IMG/VR virus record: IMGVR_UViG_3300036766_001059
Location: 1-37,940 of that record
Length of the DNA stretch: 37,940 nt
Direction: 5' to 3' (one strand)
Source: a virus
This document shows, piece after piece, positions 32,553 to 37,940 of this stretch. The position numbers and the translations under genes were made by a program. Within the stretch, counting starts at the first letter, position 1; every line of letters begins with the position of its first letter. Below the pieces are notes generated by a model. That model was not told the origin of the DNA. It was given only the letters and a program-made list of their open reading frames with translations, and searched no databases.

Positions 32553-33709
32553 GCCGCCTGCCCCCGCGCGTGCTCGGCGATCGCCCGGATCGCGGCGTGG
32601 AACTCGTCCGTGCCCAGCGAGTCGGCGACGTTGACGAGGCTCTGCGCCTGGGCCGCGGTGAGCGCCGACTTGACGGTCTCGTCCCAGATGTAGACGAGGG
32701 CCGTGGTCGTGACGCCGGGCGGGGTCAGACCGCCCAGGAGGCCCTTGAGCTTCTCGAGCTGGGGCGCGGTCGCGGGGCCCTTCATGCCCGACGCGGCCGC
32801 GGTATCGCGGATGAGGGCGGCCACGTCGACCTCGGCAGGTGCGGCCGCCGGCGTCGGGACCGACGCGGCCACGGCTCCCGTGATCCAGTCCGGCTCCGCG
32901 GGTGCCGATGCGGCCGCGGCGAGCTTCTCGCCCGGCATCGTGGTCGGCGTGGCCGGCGCCGGATCTTCCTCGGCCGCCTCGGGTGCGTGGATCTCCGGCT
33001 CTCCGGCCGCGAGCTGCTTCATCGGCGCCAGCGCGGGCGACGGTCCGTAGAGCTGCGCGGTGACCGGGATCATCGCGTCGAGGACCCGGGTCCTGACCTC
33101 GGGGTGCTCCATGTTCAGGACATAGCTGACGACCACGAACGGCTTCGCCAGATCGGCCTCGGGGTAGCTCGATCGGAGCGAGAGGACGCCCCGGATGCCG
33201 CGGTTCATCGCCCGGGTCTGGACGTTTGCGTAGAACTGCTTCCGGAACTTCGCAACCTCGGCCTGGCTGGCGTCGCTCTTGAACCAAGTCCGGAGGTCGA
33301 TGAGTTGCGAGCCGGGAGCGGTGATCCGCTGCCCGGTCGGCAGGATCATCGAGACGTCCATGGTCACGCCGAGAATCTCGGGGTCGCTCCCGTCGTCGAT
33401 GCGGTGCTCGTTCGTGAACGTGAGACCGGCCGCAGACGAAAACTTTCGGAGGAGCCGGGCGGTCGGGGCGCGGTGTCCGGTGGGGACGTCGTTGGACTTG
33501 TAGGTGTCGGCCGACTTGCCGTCGCGATCGGGCGGATCCGCCTGGATCACCTGATAGGCGGGCTTGAACAGATCGCTCGGCATGACGATCGTCTGCATCG
33601 GAATGAGCCGGTTGAAGTCCTCCACCGGGAACTGGTCGAGGGTCCACTCGACGACGCTCGACGAGACGTCCTGCTCGATGACGGCGACGGCGGTCTGCGG
33701 GTTGGTCAT
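32549..33709 (-). CDS. Candidate single-strand annealing / recombination protein
   Basis: 386 residues, ATG with AGGAG 8 bases upstream. A first conserved region (EDFNRLIPMQTIVMPSDLF, DPPDRDGKSADTY) is shared with the gene at 34972-35382. Residues about 154-192 (KFRKQFYANVQTRAMNRGIR, then SLRSSYPEADLAKPFVV) recall the TRA-x-x-R-G/A motif of Rad52/Erf/Sak-type annealing proteins. An Ala/Pro-rich linker follows, and the C-terminal 90 residues (APQLEKLKGLLGGLTPPG) are a small helical domain. The place upstream of SbcCD supports recombination, but the family is not certain; a replication accessory protein is the alternative. Confidence 0.5.
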   Translation of the reverse strand: MTNPQTAVAVIEQDVSSSVVEWTLDQFPVEDFNRLIPMQTIVMPSDLFKPAYQVIQADPPDRDGKSADTYKSNDVPTGHRAPTARLLRKFSSAAGLTFTNEHRIDDGSDPEILGVTMDVSMILPTGQRITAPGSQLIDLRTWFKSDASQAEVAKFRKQFYANVQTRAMNRGIRGVLSLRSSYPEADLAKPFVVVSYVLNMEHPEVRTRVLDAMIPVTAQLYGPSPALAPMKQLAAGEPEIHAPEAAEEDPAPATPTTMPGEKLAAAASAPAEPDWITGAVAASVPTPAAAPAEVDVAALIRDTAAASGMKGPATAPQLEKLKGLLGGLTPPGVTTTALVYIWDETVKSALTAAQAQSLVNVADSLGTDEFHAAIRAIAEHARGQAA

Positions 33710-33735
33710 GGCGTGGTGCTCCTCTGCTCGGATTG

Positions 33736-33774
33736 GCCCGGGCCAGCGCCCTCCTCAAGGCGCCGCCCGGGCCC
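33736..33774. other. GC-rich inverted repeat between genes
   Basis: GGCCCGGGCCAGCGCC and GGCGCCGCCCGGGCCC flank CTCCTCAA in the 69-base gap upstream of the annealing-protein gene. A stable hairpin is likely, with bulges. No T-run follows. It could be an attenuator separating the zinc-protein gene from the annealing-protein gene. Confidence 0.45.
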
Positions 33775-33778
33775 GTTG

Positions 33779-34315
33779 CTAGCCGCTCAGCAGCGGCAGC
33801 TGGGCGTCGCCCCGCTGGCCGGTTGGATCAGCGGCTGGATGCGGCGGCCTTCGAAGAGGCGGTCGGGCAGAGGAGCCGCCGCCCGCCTCTTCGAGGGAGA
33901 CCGGATCCGTGGAGGAGAGGACGCCTGTTTCGACCTCTCGGGTGGTGAAGAACGCTCGTGTCGGGGCGCTCGGGCCGTCCGGGTGCGCCTTGGGCCGACC
34001 GTCGTGTTCGACGTGTGGGCAATAGAAGCCCCAGCGGTCTGTTGGCCAGTCGAGGACGGGGCCGTGGCCTGGGTCGACGGGGCAGCGCGGGTTGTGGAGC
34101 TGTCCCCGCCCAGGAAGCCCGCTAGGCCGTTTCGTTACCGAGACGCCCACATGGGCGTCCCCGGCGGTGTCGCCGCGCGGCGCCGCCCGGAATGCAGCCA
34201 CGCGGCATTTTTCGGAGCAGTACCGGGGAATCCGGCCAGGCCGACGGACTCCCAGCGCCTTGCCGCACTTCCGGCACGCCGGCAGGAGGTCGACGAGCGG
34301 CTGCTCGCCGGTCAC
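33779..34315 (-). CDS. Zinc-ribbon hypothetical protein
   Basis: 178 residues from GTG 34315 (GTGA). CRKCGKALGVRRPGRIPRYCSEKCRVAAFR near the N-terminus is a clear four-Cys zinc motif of the type seen in small phage and MYND/FCS-like proteins. A second possible site is HNPRCPVDPGHG...YCPHVEHD. The C-terminal 60 residues are low complexity. The longer frame upstream is shadow of the HNH gene. Function unknown; DNA binding plausible. Confidence 0.65.
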   Translation of the reverse strand: MTGEQPLVDLLPACRKCGKALGVRRPGRIPRYCSEKCRVAAFRAAPRGDTAGDAHVGVSVTKRPSGLPGRGQLHNPRCPVDPGHGPVLDWPTDRWGFYCPHVEHDGRPKAHPDGPSAPTRAFFTTREVETGVLSSTDPVSLEEAGGGSSARPPLRRPPHPAADPTGQRGDAQLPLLSG

Positions 34316-34731
34316 GACGGCCACCGCAGACGCCGTTCGATGATCGCCTTCGTCGCCATCGCCACGATGACCCGCTTCCGGAGCCCGGAGCGCAGCTGCA
34401 TCAGCTCGGCGTCGGTCCAGCTCGGCGTCGCGAGGACCCCGGCGTAGCGCAGCCGCATCCGCTCCTTGACGAACGTCCGCCGCTCGGCGAGGGTCTCCTG
34501 GACCGTGGCGCGGGCGAGGCCGTTGCACTCTCGACAGGCAACGACCGTCAGCCGCCGACGTCGATCGGCGAGAGCACGCAGAGCGTCTGGGTCGTCGGCG
34601 AGGATCTCGAGCGCGGAGCGCGGGATGACGTGGTCGACGGTGTCGGCCGACAGCCCGCAGTAGAAGCACCGCGTTTCGTCGCTGGTGAGCGCCTCGCGGA
34701 GAACCAGGCCAGCTTCTTCGAGGACGCTCAT
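34312..34731 (-). CDS. HNH endonuclease
   Basis: 139 residues from ATG 34731 (ATGA). CFYCGLSADTVDHVIPRSALE and VVACRECNGLARATV form a C-x2-C, DHVIP, C-x2-CN core. The C-terminal half is helical (LAERRTFVKERMRLRYAGVL). It sits among small early genes between two paralogous genes, so it may be an inserted homing-type nuclease. Confidence 0.85.
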   Translation of the reverse strand: MSVLEEAGLVLREALTSDETRCFYCGLSADTVDHVIPRSALEILADDPDALRALADRRRRLTVVACRECNGLARATVQETLAERRTFVKERMRLRYAGVLATPSWTDAELMQLRSGLRKRVIVAMATKAIIERRLRWPS

Positions 34732-34862
34732 CGCGCCCAGCCCCGCCGGACCGAGTACCGCGAGCAGTGCGACCGCCGGCAGAGATAGATCCGCTCGGTC
34801 CCGATGCGCCTGACCAGGCCGACGTCGTGACGGCCAAGAAGGCACAGGAGGCGGCCGAGCAT
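34728..34862 (-). CDS. 44-residue Cys/Arg-rich protein
   Basis: ATG 34862 to TGA 34728 gives MLGRLLCLLGRHDVGLVRRI, then GTERIYLCRRSHCSRYSVRRGWAR. Cys at 7, 32 and 37 with His at 12 and 36 could bind zinc. It starts in a TGATG junction and ends ATGA into the HNH gene. Tiny phage proteins with a CLLGRH start and later C-x-R-x-x-C are familiar but have no known role. Confidence 0.55.
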   Translation of the reverse strand: MLGRLLCLLGRHDVGLVRRIGTERIYLCRRSHCSRYSVRRGWAR

Positions 34863-34975
34863 CAGAGCCACCGTCCGACGATCCGCTCGAGGCGCTCGGG
34901 ACCGACGACGGTGTAGCCGATCGCCAGGAAGAGCAGGAAGCCCGAGACGAGGAGGCCGGCGTCGGCCCCGGTCAC
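34862..34975 (-). CDS. 37-residue membrane peptide
   Basis: GTG 34975 overlaps the stop of the paralogue gene upstream (GTGA); the TGA shares a base with the next ATG (TGATG). Span: AGLLVSGFLLFLAIGYTVVG, then a short basic tail ERLERIVGRWL. Coupling at both ends suggests it is translated. Unknown function. Confidence 0.5.
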   Translation of the reverse strand: MTGADAGLLVSGFLLFLAIGYTVVGPERLERIVGRWL

Positions 34976-35382
34976 AGGACGCTCCCGGTCAGCTCGCGGG
35001 CCCGGAGGTTCGCGCGCCACCGGGGCTCGGGCGGGAGGTTCCGCGAGCCCCGGGTGTGCGCGCCACGGCGATGGAAGTCGTCCAGGCGGCGCTCGTCGTA
35101 GAAGCTGAGCGATGCCGCGGTCGCGACCTTGGACAGGCCGCGGGCTGTCAGTGCCCGGCGGCCGGCCGGGACGTCCTTGCTGGAGTAGTGGTCGAGCGAC
35201 TTGCCCTCGCGGTCGGCCGGATCCATCACGACCGGATTGACCACGGGGATGAACAGGTCGCCCGGCATCCAGATCCGCTGGACCGGAATCAGCCTGTTGA
35301 ACTTGTCCTCGGGCCAGTTGTCGAGGCTGTAGGTGACCCCGGCCTCCCCGGCCGGGACCAGTGCGGTCTCTGTGCGTGTCAT
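34972..35382 (-). CDS. Truncated paralogue of the annealing-protein candidate
   Basis: 136 residues, with GAGGAG 6 bases before the ATG. Residues about 20-105 align with the N-terminal region of the protein at 32549-33709: shared FNRLIP-Q-I-MP-DLF-P, DP-DR-GKS-D-Y-S-DVP-G-RA-TAR-L-K and AA-L-F--E-R-DD. The remaining parts of the longer protein are absent; the tail is FHRRGAHTRGSRNLPPEPRW. It may be a regulator or decoy of the full protein, or a relic of duplication. Confidence 0.7.
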   Translation of the reverse strand: MTRTETALVPAGEAGVTYSLDNWPEDKFNRLIPVQRIWMPGDLFIPVVNPVVMDPADREGKSLDHYSSKDVPAGRRALTARGLSKVATAASLSFYDERRLDDFHRRGAHTRGSRNLPPEPRWRANLRARELTGSVL

Positions 35383-35405
35383 GGTTCGCTCCTCGTCGTG
35401 GTTGC

Positions 35406-35441
35406 GGGCCGGCTCCGGGCTCCGATCTCCGGCGCCGGCCC
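35406..35441. terminator. Hairpin in the gap before the truncated paralogue
   Basis: GGGCCGGC and GCCGGCCC pair across an inner CCGG/CCGG repeat, in a 67-base gap between the genes at 35450 and 35382. No T-run follows. It is a candidate attenuator within the early operon, coming just before a gene with a strong own ribosome site. Confidence 0.5.
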
Positions 35442-35449
35442 CTGTGGTG

Positions 35450-35653
35450 TCAGGCCGCGTGGACGGCCAGCGGGACGTCCGAAGCTGGGGGGAGAGCCTC
35501 GGGCGTCCCGCTGGGGGCCATGCGTTCCAGCCGCTCGCGGAGGCGCGCGGCCTCCATCCAGAGCTCGACGCTCAGCCGGTCGAGCAGGTAGGCGCGGAAG
35601 CGGCGCACGGTGCGCTCGTCGGCTCGGCGGGCGAGGCGCTGATAGCGGGTCAT
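35450..35653 (-). CDS. Small helical hypothetical protein
   Basis: 67 residues from ATG 35653 (ATGA). MTRYQRLARRADERTVRRFR and AYLLDRLSVELWMEAARLRERLERM suggest helical hairpins with basic surface. C-terminus Pro-rich. Unknown function; possible nucleic-acid or protein binder. Confidence 0.55.
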   Translation of the reverse strand: MTRYQRLARRADERTVRRFRAYLLDRLSVELWMEAARLRERLERMAPSGTPEALPPASDVPLAVHAA

Positions 35654-35814
35654 CGGAACGCCTCCTCGAGGAAGCGCGTCACGAGCCAGAACGTCACGCC
35701 CAGCGCGAACGCCCAGCCGAGCGCCGTCCCGATGCGGTCGAGCGCCGAGGGGCAGCCCAGCGGTCCGGGATGATGCCGGCAGGGCACCTCGTAGAAACCG
35801 GAGTGGCGGTTCAT
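35650..35814 (-). CDS. 54-residue membrane protein
   Basis: From ATG 35814 (ATGA). An N-terminal YEVPCRHHPGPLGCPS region with two Cys and two His precedes one span (IGTALGWAFALGVTFWLVTRF) and a short tail. Unknown. Confidence 0.5.
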   Translation of the reverse strand: MNRHSGFYEVPCRHHPGPLGCPSALDRIGTALGWAFALGVTFWLVTRFLEEAFR

Positions 35815-35933
35815 GACCACACCGCCCGGGTCTTTCCGGTCGGGGCCGAGTGCATCCCCTCGTGGTCCCGGTGGCGGTGACACCGCAGGTGGCCGCGCTT
35901 GCTCTTGCAGCGGTCGCTGCTGCCGGGCTTCAT
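35811..35933 (-). CDS. 40-residue Cys/His-rich peptide
   Basis: From ATG 35933 (ATGA at both ends). RCKSKRGHLRCHRHRDHEGMH has two Cys and five His, consistent with a metal-binding knuckle. Similar small C/H-rich peptides (CxHRGHLxCxRxxxHxGxHxA type) are common in actinophages, without a known job. Confidence 0.5.
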   Translation of the reverse strand: MKPGSSDRCKSKRGHLRCHRHRDHEGMHSAPTGKTRAVWS

Positions 35934-36055
35934 CGCCGACCCGTCCAGCTGAGGCCCACGATCACGAGGGCCACGACCAGCAGCAGGCCGCCCAGGATGA
36001 CGACGCCCGCGAGCGCGGCAGCGATCGGGACGAGCGGGACGGCGAGGATCGTCAT
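35930..36055 (-). CDS. 41-residue membrane peptide
   Basis: ATG 36055 to TGA 35930: MTILAVPLVPIAAALAGVVI, then LGGLLLVVALVIVGLSWTGRR. It is nearly all hydrophobic with a basic end. It overlaps the HNH gene stop (ATGA) and the next start (ATGA). Unknown; may act in the host membrane early in infection. Confidence 0.5.
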   Translation of the reverse strand: MTILAVPLVPIAAALAGVVILGGLLLVVALVIVGLSWTGRR

Positions 36056-36567
36056 GCCGCACCCACGTGTGCCCAGTTCCGGCCCTTGGCGATCATCCAG
36101 ATCGCTCCGGCGACCACGCCGTAGTCGTTACCGAGGTCATTCCATCGTTCGCCCTGTGCGAGCCGCTTCTTGATCTCAGCGACCTGCGCCTCGTCGAGCT
36201 TGGCCCAGCCATTCCGAGAACCGCGGGGGCGGGCTTCGGGCTCCATCAGCCGCATCGGGTTCAAGTCGCCCGATAGGCTGCGGCCCTTCGCGACCATGTC
36301 GGCCATGTTGTCCTGCGTCGTCCCGAGGAACAGATGAGCCAGGCGAATACACGGCGGGGTGTCGCAGTGATGGCAGACGAATAGACCGGGCGGAATCGGT
36401 CCGTTGGCTTGCGCAAACACGAGCCGATGCAGGTACCGCTCGACGCGCCTCGGATGCCTGGAGAGCCGGCCGTAGCCATTCGCATCGACGCTGCCAGTCC
36501 AGATCCAGCAATCGGTTGAGCGGTCCGTGCGAGCGAGGCAGTCCTCGACGCCGAGGAATCGCGGCAT
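36052..36567 (-). CDS. HNH endonuclease with C-terminal HTH
   Basis: 171 residues from ATG 36567 (TAATG). DCWIWTGSVDANGYGRLS and CHHCDTPPCIRLAHLFLGTTQDNMADMVAKGR match the HNH_3 core shared with 29626-30207. The C-terminal KLDEAQVAEIKKRLAQGERWNDLGNDYGVVAGAIWMIAKGRNW is an HTH for target binding. A freestanding homing-type nuclease among early genes. Confidence 0.88.
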   Translation of the reverse strand: MPRFLGVEDCLARTDRSTDCWIWTGSVDANGYGRLSRHPRRVERYLHRLVFAQANGPIPPGLFVCHHCDTPPCIRLAHLFLGTTQDNMADMVAKGRSLSGDLNPMRLMEPEARPRGSRNGWAKLDEAQVAEIKKRLAQGERWNDLGNDYGVVAGAIWMIAKGRNWAHVGAA

Positions 36568-36893
36568 TAGGCGATCCCGTCCGGGGTGAGCTGGCGCAGC
36601 CGTCGCTCGGCCTCGACGTGGATCGCGGCCGCCTCGTGGGCCGCCAGGTCGAGCCGCTCGGCCGTGATGGCGAGGTACAGGCGGTCCGCCCGGGCGCGCA
36701 TCGAGGTCGCGAAGTCGAGTCCCTCGGCCGCGAGCGCGGCTACCTCGGCCTCCAGCGCCTCGACATGGGCCCGCCGGACGGTGACGAGCGCCGGGACGCC
36801 CCGGCGGCCCCCGTCCAGGACGCGCACGGCGCCGAAATCCGGCCGCTGACGGGCGGCGGGGGTTGGAGTGGCGCTTCGGCGCACGGCGGTCAC
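36567..36893 (-). CDS. Helical hypothetical protein, second early gene
   Basis: 108 residues from GTG 36893 (GTGA with the Cro-like gene). After a flexible start, residues 40-105 are long charged helix (RAHVEALEAEVAALAAEGLDFATSMRARADRLYLA). Unrecognised. As the second leftward gene it may be an early host-takeover or regulatory protein. Confidence 0.55.
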   Translation of the reverse strand: MTAVRRSATPTPAARQRPDFGAVRVLDGGRRGVPALVTVRRAHVEALEAEVAALAAEGLDFATSMRARADRLYLAITAERLDLAAHEAAAIHVEAERRLRQLTPDGIA

Positions 36894-37096
36894 GACGCGA
36901 CCTCAGCGGGCGTCTGCCGGTCGGTTGTCACTGACACGAGGGCTGCGCGATAGCGCTCGGCCATGTCGGGCTCGACAACGGCGAGAGCTTCGATCTGGGC
37001 GATGCGCTGGCGGGAGACGCCCATCTCGCTCGCCAGACGCACCGCCCGGATGCGGGATCGAACCCGCTCGACTTTCAGGTCCATTCCAGTGGTCAT
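36890..37096 (-). CDS. Cro-like HTH protein, first leftward gene
   Basis: 68 residues from ATG 37096. VERVRSRIRAVRLASEMGVSRQRIAQIEALAVVEPDM is a Cro/CI-type HTH with the recognition helix at SRQRIAQIE. The ATG lies about 7 bases after the -10 box, so the mRNA is probably leaderless; the in-frame ATG at 37084 has no ribosome site. It is divergent to a repressor gene, forming a lysis/lysogeny switch. Its 3' end holds a palindromic operator (36926-36936). Confidence 0.8.
   Translation of the reverse strand: MTTGMDLKVERVRSRIRAVRLASEMGVSRQRIAQIEALAVVEPDMAERYRAALVSVTTDRQTPAEVAS
36926..36936. promoter_or_regulatory. Intragenic operator candidate TGTCACTGACA
   Basis: Perfect 11-base palindrome with one central base, inside the coding end of the Cro-like gene. 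It matches 10 of 11 bases of the site at 37114-37124 (read on the other strand). A distal operator could loop with those in the switch. Confidence 0.5.
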
Positions 37097-37102
37097 GTCA
37101 GG

Positions 37103-37131
37103 AGACTACCGCGCGTCAGTGACATTGTCAA
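37103..37131 (-). promoter_or_regulatory. Leftward early promoter
   Basis: On the minus strand, TTGACA (37131-37126) is followed by a 17-base spacer and TAGTCT (37108-37103). Transcription would begin near 37096, the A of the first ATG, giving a leaderless message. This promoter would drive the early operon and lies over the operators. Confidence 0.65.
37114..37130. promoter_or_regulatory. Operator pair within the leftward promoter
   Basis: CGTCAGTGACA (37114-37124) is one base from TGTCAGTGACA and overlaps TGACATTGTCA (37120-37130), a perfect palindrome. Together they cover the spacer and -35 box of the leftward promoter, so bound protein would block it. Confidence 0.6.
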
Positions 37132-37137
37132 TAGACT

Positions 37138-37153
37138 TGTCAGCCGAGTGACA
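37138..37153. promoter_or_regulatory. Operator candidate TGTCA-N6-TGACA
   Basis: The same half-sites occur with a 6-base gap in front of the repressor gene, overlapping the -35-like GTGACA of the rightward promoter. The spacing differs from the single-base form, so a different protein or weaker binding may apply. Confidence 0.5.
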
Positions 37154-37178
37154 CAAACGCTAGCGCGGCGGCTACAGT
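37148..37178 (+). promoter_or_regulatory. Rightward repressor promoter (weak match)
   Basis: TACAGT (37173-37178) lies 6 bases before the GTG start, implying a leaderless repressor mRNA. A GTGACA sequence (37148-37153) is 19 bases upstream, a long spacer. The match is modest. Confidence 0.4.
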
Positions 37179-37184
37179 CGCTCC

Positions 37185-37541
37185 GTGAAGGAACTCGGAC
37201 GGCGGATCAGGGCGCGCCGCGTCAAGCTCGGCCTGACGCAAACCGAGCTGGCAACGCGCGTCGGCCGGGGACACCCATGGCTGAGCGCCATCGAGCACGG
37301 CCGCGGCGGGGAGGTTCCAGCCGAGATTCTGACCGCCCTTGCGGTCGAGTTGGGCGAGAGCCCGGTCGAATATCTACGGCTCGCTGGCCGAGCGGTCCTT
37401 CAGGCGGAGAATGTCATTCCGACTGACATTGACCCGCGGCTCGGCGGCGCGATCGAGGCTGCTGTCGATCGAGCGATGGGTCGACTGGGCGACCGATTGG
37501 AAGTACTCCTCCGGGAACTGCTCGGCGGAGGCGCTCGATGA
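37185..37541 (+). CDS. Repressor-like XRE family HTH protein
   Basis: 118 residues from GTG 37185. The HTH spans residues 3-60: LGRRIRARRVKLGLTQTELATRVGRGHPWLSAIEHGRGGEVPAEILTALAVELG, with LTQTELATRVG and HPWLSAIEHG as helices 2-3. The C-terminal 35 residues (LGGAIEAAVDRAMGRLGDRL) are an amphipathic helix suited to dimerisation. No LexA-type protease domain is present, so induction would not be by RecA self-cleavage. Divergent from the Cro-like gene; a prophage repressor is the likely role. A TGTCA-N7-TGACA site lies in its own coding sequence at 37412-37428. Confidence 0.82.
   Translation: MKELGRRIRARRVKLGLTQTELATRVGRGHPWLSAIEHGRGGEVPAEILTALAVELGESPVEYLRLAGRAVLQAENVIPTDIDPRLGGAIEAAVDRAMGRLGDRLEVLLRELLGGGAR
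37412..37428. promoter_or_regulatory. TGTCA-N7-TGACA site inside the repressor gene
   Basis: Half-sites identical to those of the switch flank TTCCGAC. It lies about 260-300 bases from the other operators, a distance that permits looping. It may also be chance, since it encodes ordinary residues (VIPTDI). Confidence 0.35.
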
Positions 37542-37626
37542 GGCGGTCAGCGGCGCGGTCGATGGCGGCTTCCACTGCGGCTTCCAGGACCTCCGGATCG
37601 ACGACAGAACGCTCGGACTCGGACAC
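37414..37626 (-). CDS. Possible antisense small helical protein
   Basis: 70 residues from GTG 37626 with GGAGG 4 bases upstream (GGGGAGGAACC-GTG). It starts VSESERSVVDPEVLEAAVEA, then AIDRAADRLIERLRRAV, whose helix closely resembles the C-terminal helix of the repressor on the other strand (IEAAVDRAMGRLGDRLEVLL). It overlaps the repressor 3' end by 128 bases. The second half (RPVDPSLDRQQPRSRRRAAG) looks like shadow. It could be a small partner of the repressor or a chance frame. Confidence 0.35.
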   Translation of the reverse strand: MSESERSVVDPEVLEAAVEAAIDRAADRLIERLRRAVPGGVLPIGRPVDPSLDRQQPRSRRRAAGQCQSE

Positions 37627-37748
37627 GGTTCCTCCCCAGGCTGGCGGGCCCGGATCGGGCCTTCTGGGTTCCATCGTTCGCACGGGTGCTCGCGCGGCGC
37701 AAGGGGCCGGGACCACCGGCTGGGCGCGGTAGGACGAGAGGGGGAGTG
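37627..37748. other. Gap between repressor region and lipoprotein gene
   Basis: No good coding frame or clear promoter is visible. A purine-rich GAGAGGGGGAG precedes the lipoprotein ATG as its ribosome site. Confidence 0.4.
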
Positions 37749-37940
37749 ATGCTGAGGGCGTTGGTCCTGATGGCAGTGCTGGTCGCGGGGTGCGGCGGCG
37801 GACCGACCTCGACGAAGTACACGCAGACCTGGACGAAGGCCTACGGCGCCACGCCCTGTTCAGACTGGCGCGACGTCATGGACAACCACCAGCGGTTCGT
37901 GGCCGCGGCGGACATGCTCCTGACGACGCGCAAGAGAGAT
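37749..37940 (+). CDS. Lipoprotein, N-terminal part (cut by window edge)
   Basis: 64 codons from ATG 37749 with no stop. The signal peptide MLRALVLMAVLVAGCGGG has a lipobox LVAGC, so the mature protein would be lipid-anchored at the cell surface. It continues KYTQTWTKAYGATPCSDWRD, then HQRFVAAADMLLTTR. Rightward and next to the repressor, it is probably expressed in lysogens and could act in superinfection exclusion or host conversion; this is inference from place and export signal. Similar short lipoproteins with YGATPC-DW exist in actinobacteria, from memory. Confidence 0.75.
   Translation, partial: MLRALVLMAVLVAGCGGGPTSTKYTQTWTKAYGATPCSDWRDVMDNHQRFVAAADMLLTTRKRD

Noticed and set aside
1-37940. 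tRNA or other structural RNA genes
   Set aside because: No cloverleaf or T-loop pattern (GTTCRA-type within a folded context) was noticed by eye; a covariance search would be needed to exclude them.

Overview
The window is most of the genome of a temperate, tailed (siphovirus-type) bacteriophage with very GC-rich DNA. It has an HK97-type capsid module, a long-tail module with a tape measure gene, a large serine integrase, a repressor switch and dense, overlapping small genes. GC content, frequent GTG starts and two promoters that appear to drive leaderless transcripts suggest a high-GC host such as an actinomycete or a member of the Chloroflexota; the host cannot be fixed from sequence alone. 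No host gene is recognisable, and the integrase lies in the middle of the phage genes. The DNA therefore looks like the phage (circular or packaged) arrangement rather than an integrated prophage cut at its att sites.

From about 37,096 down to 1, essentially every gene lies on the minus strand. Most neighbours overlap by 1, 4 or a few bases (ATGA, GTGA, TGATG), so the layout is one nearly continuous leftward train. Only the repressor (37185-37541) and a lipoprotein gene running off the right edge (37749) are on the plus strand.

Right part (about 37.1-20.1 kb, early genes): a divergent switch of a Cro-like protein and a repressor with TGTCA/TGACA operators, then many small genes, a recombination/replication block and the integrase. 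The block holds a candidate single-strand annealing protein with a truncated paralogue, a SWIM-like protein, a remnant C5 cytosine methyltransferase, Mre11/SbcD and Rad50/SbcC, a phage metallopeptidase, a HerA-like ATPase, a winged-helix replication-type protein carrying iteron-like repeats, and a VRR-NUC nuclease. The large serine integrase and a tiny LuxR-type HTH protein close this side. A 14-bp-stem hairpin at 20027-20063 separates early from late genes.

Left part (about 20.0-0 kb, late genes): a coiled-coil/membrane protein, a second LuxR-type HTH protein, a papain-like (C1) peptidase and a holin-like protein form a probable lysis cassette. Then come HNH nuclease, small and large terminase, portal, SppA-type prohead protease, major capsid protein, head-tail connectors, tail tube, tail chaperones with a -1 frameshift site, tape measure, distal tail protein and a further structural gene cut by the left edge. 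Six HNH endonuclease genes are scattered through the map.
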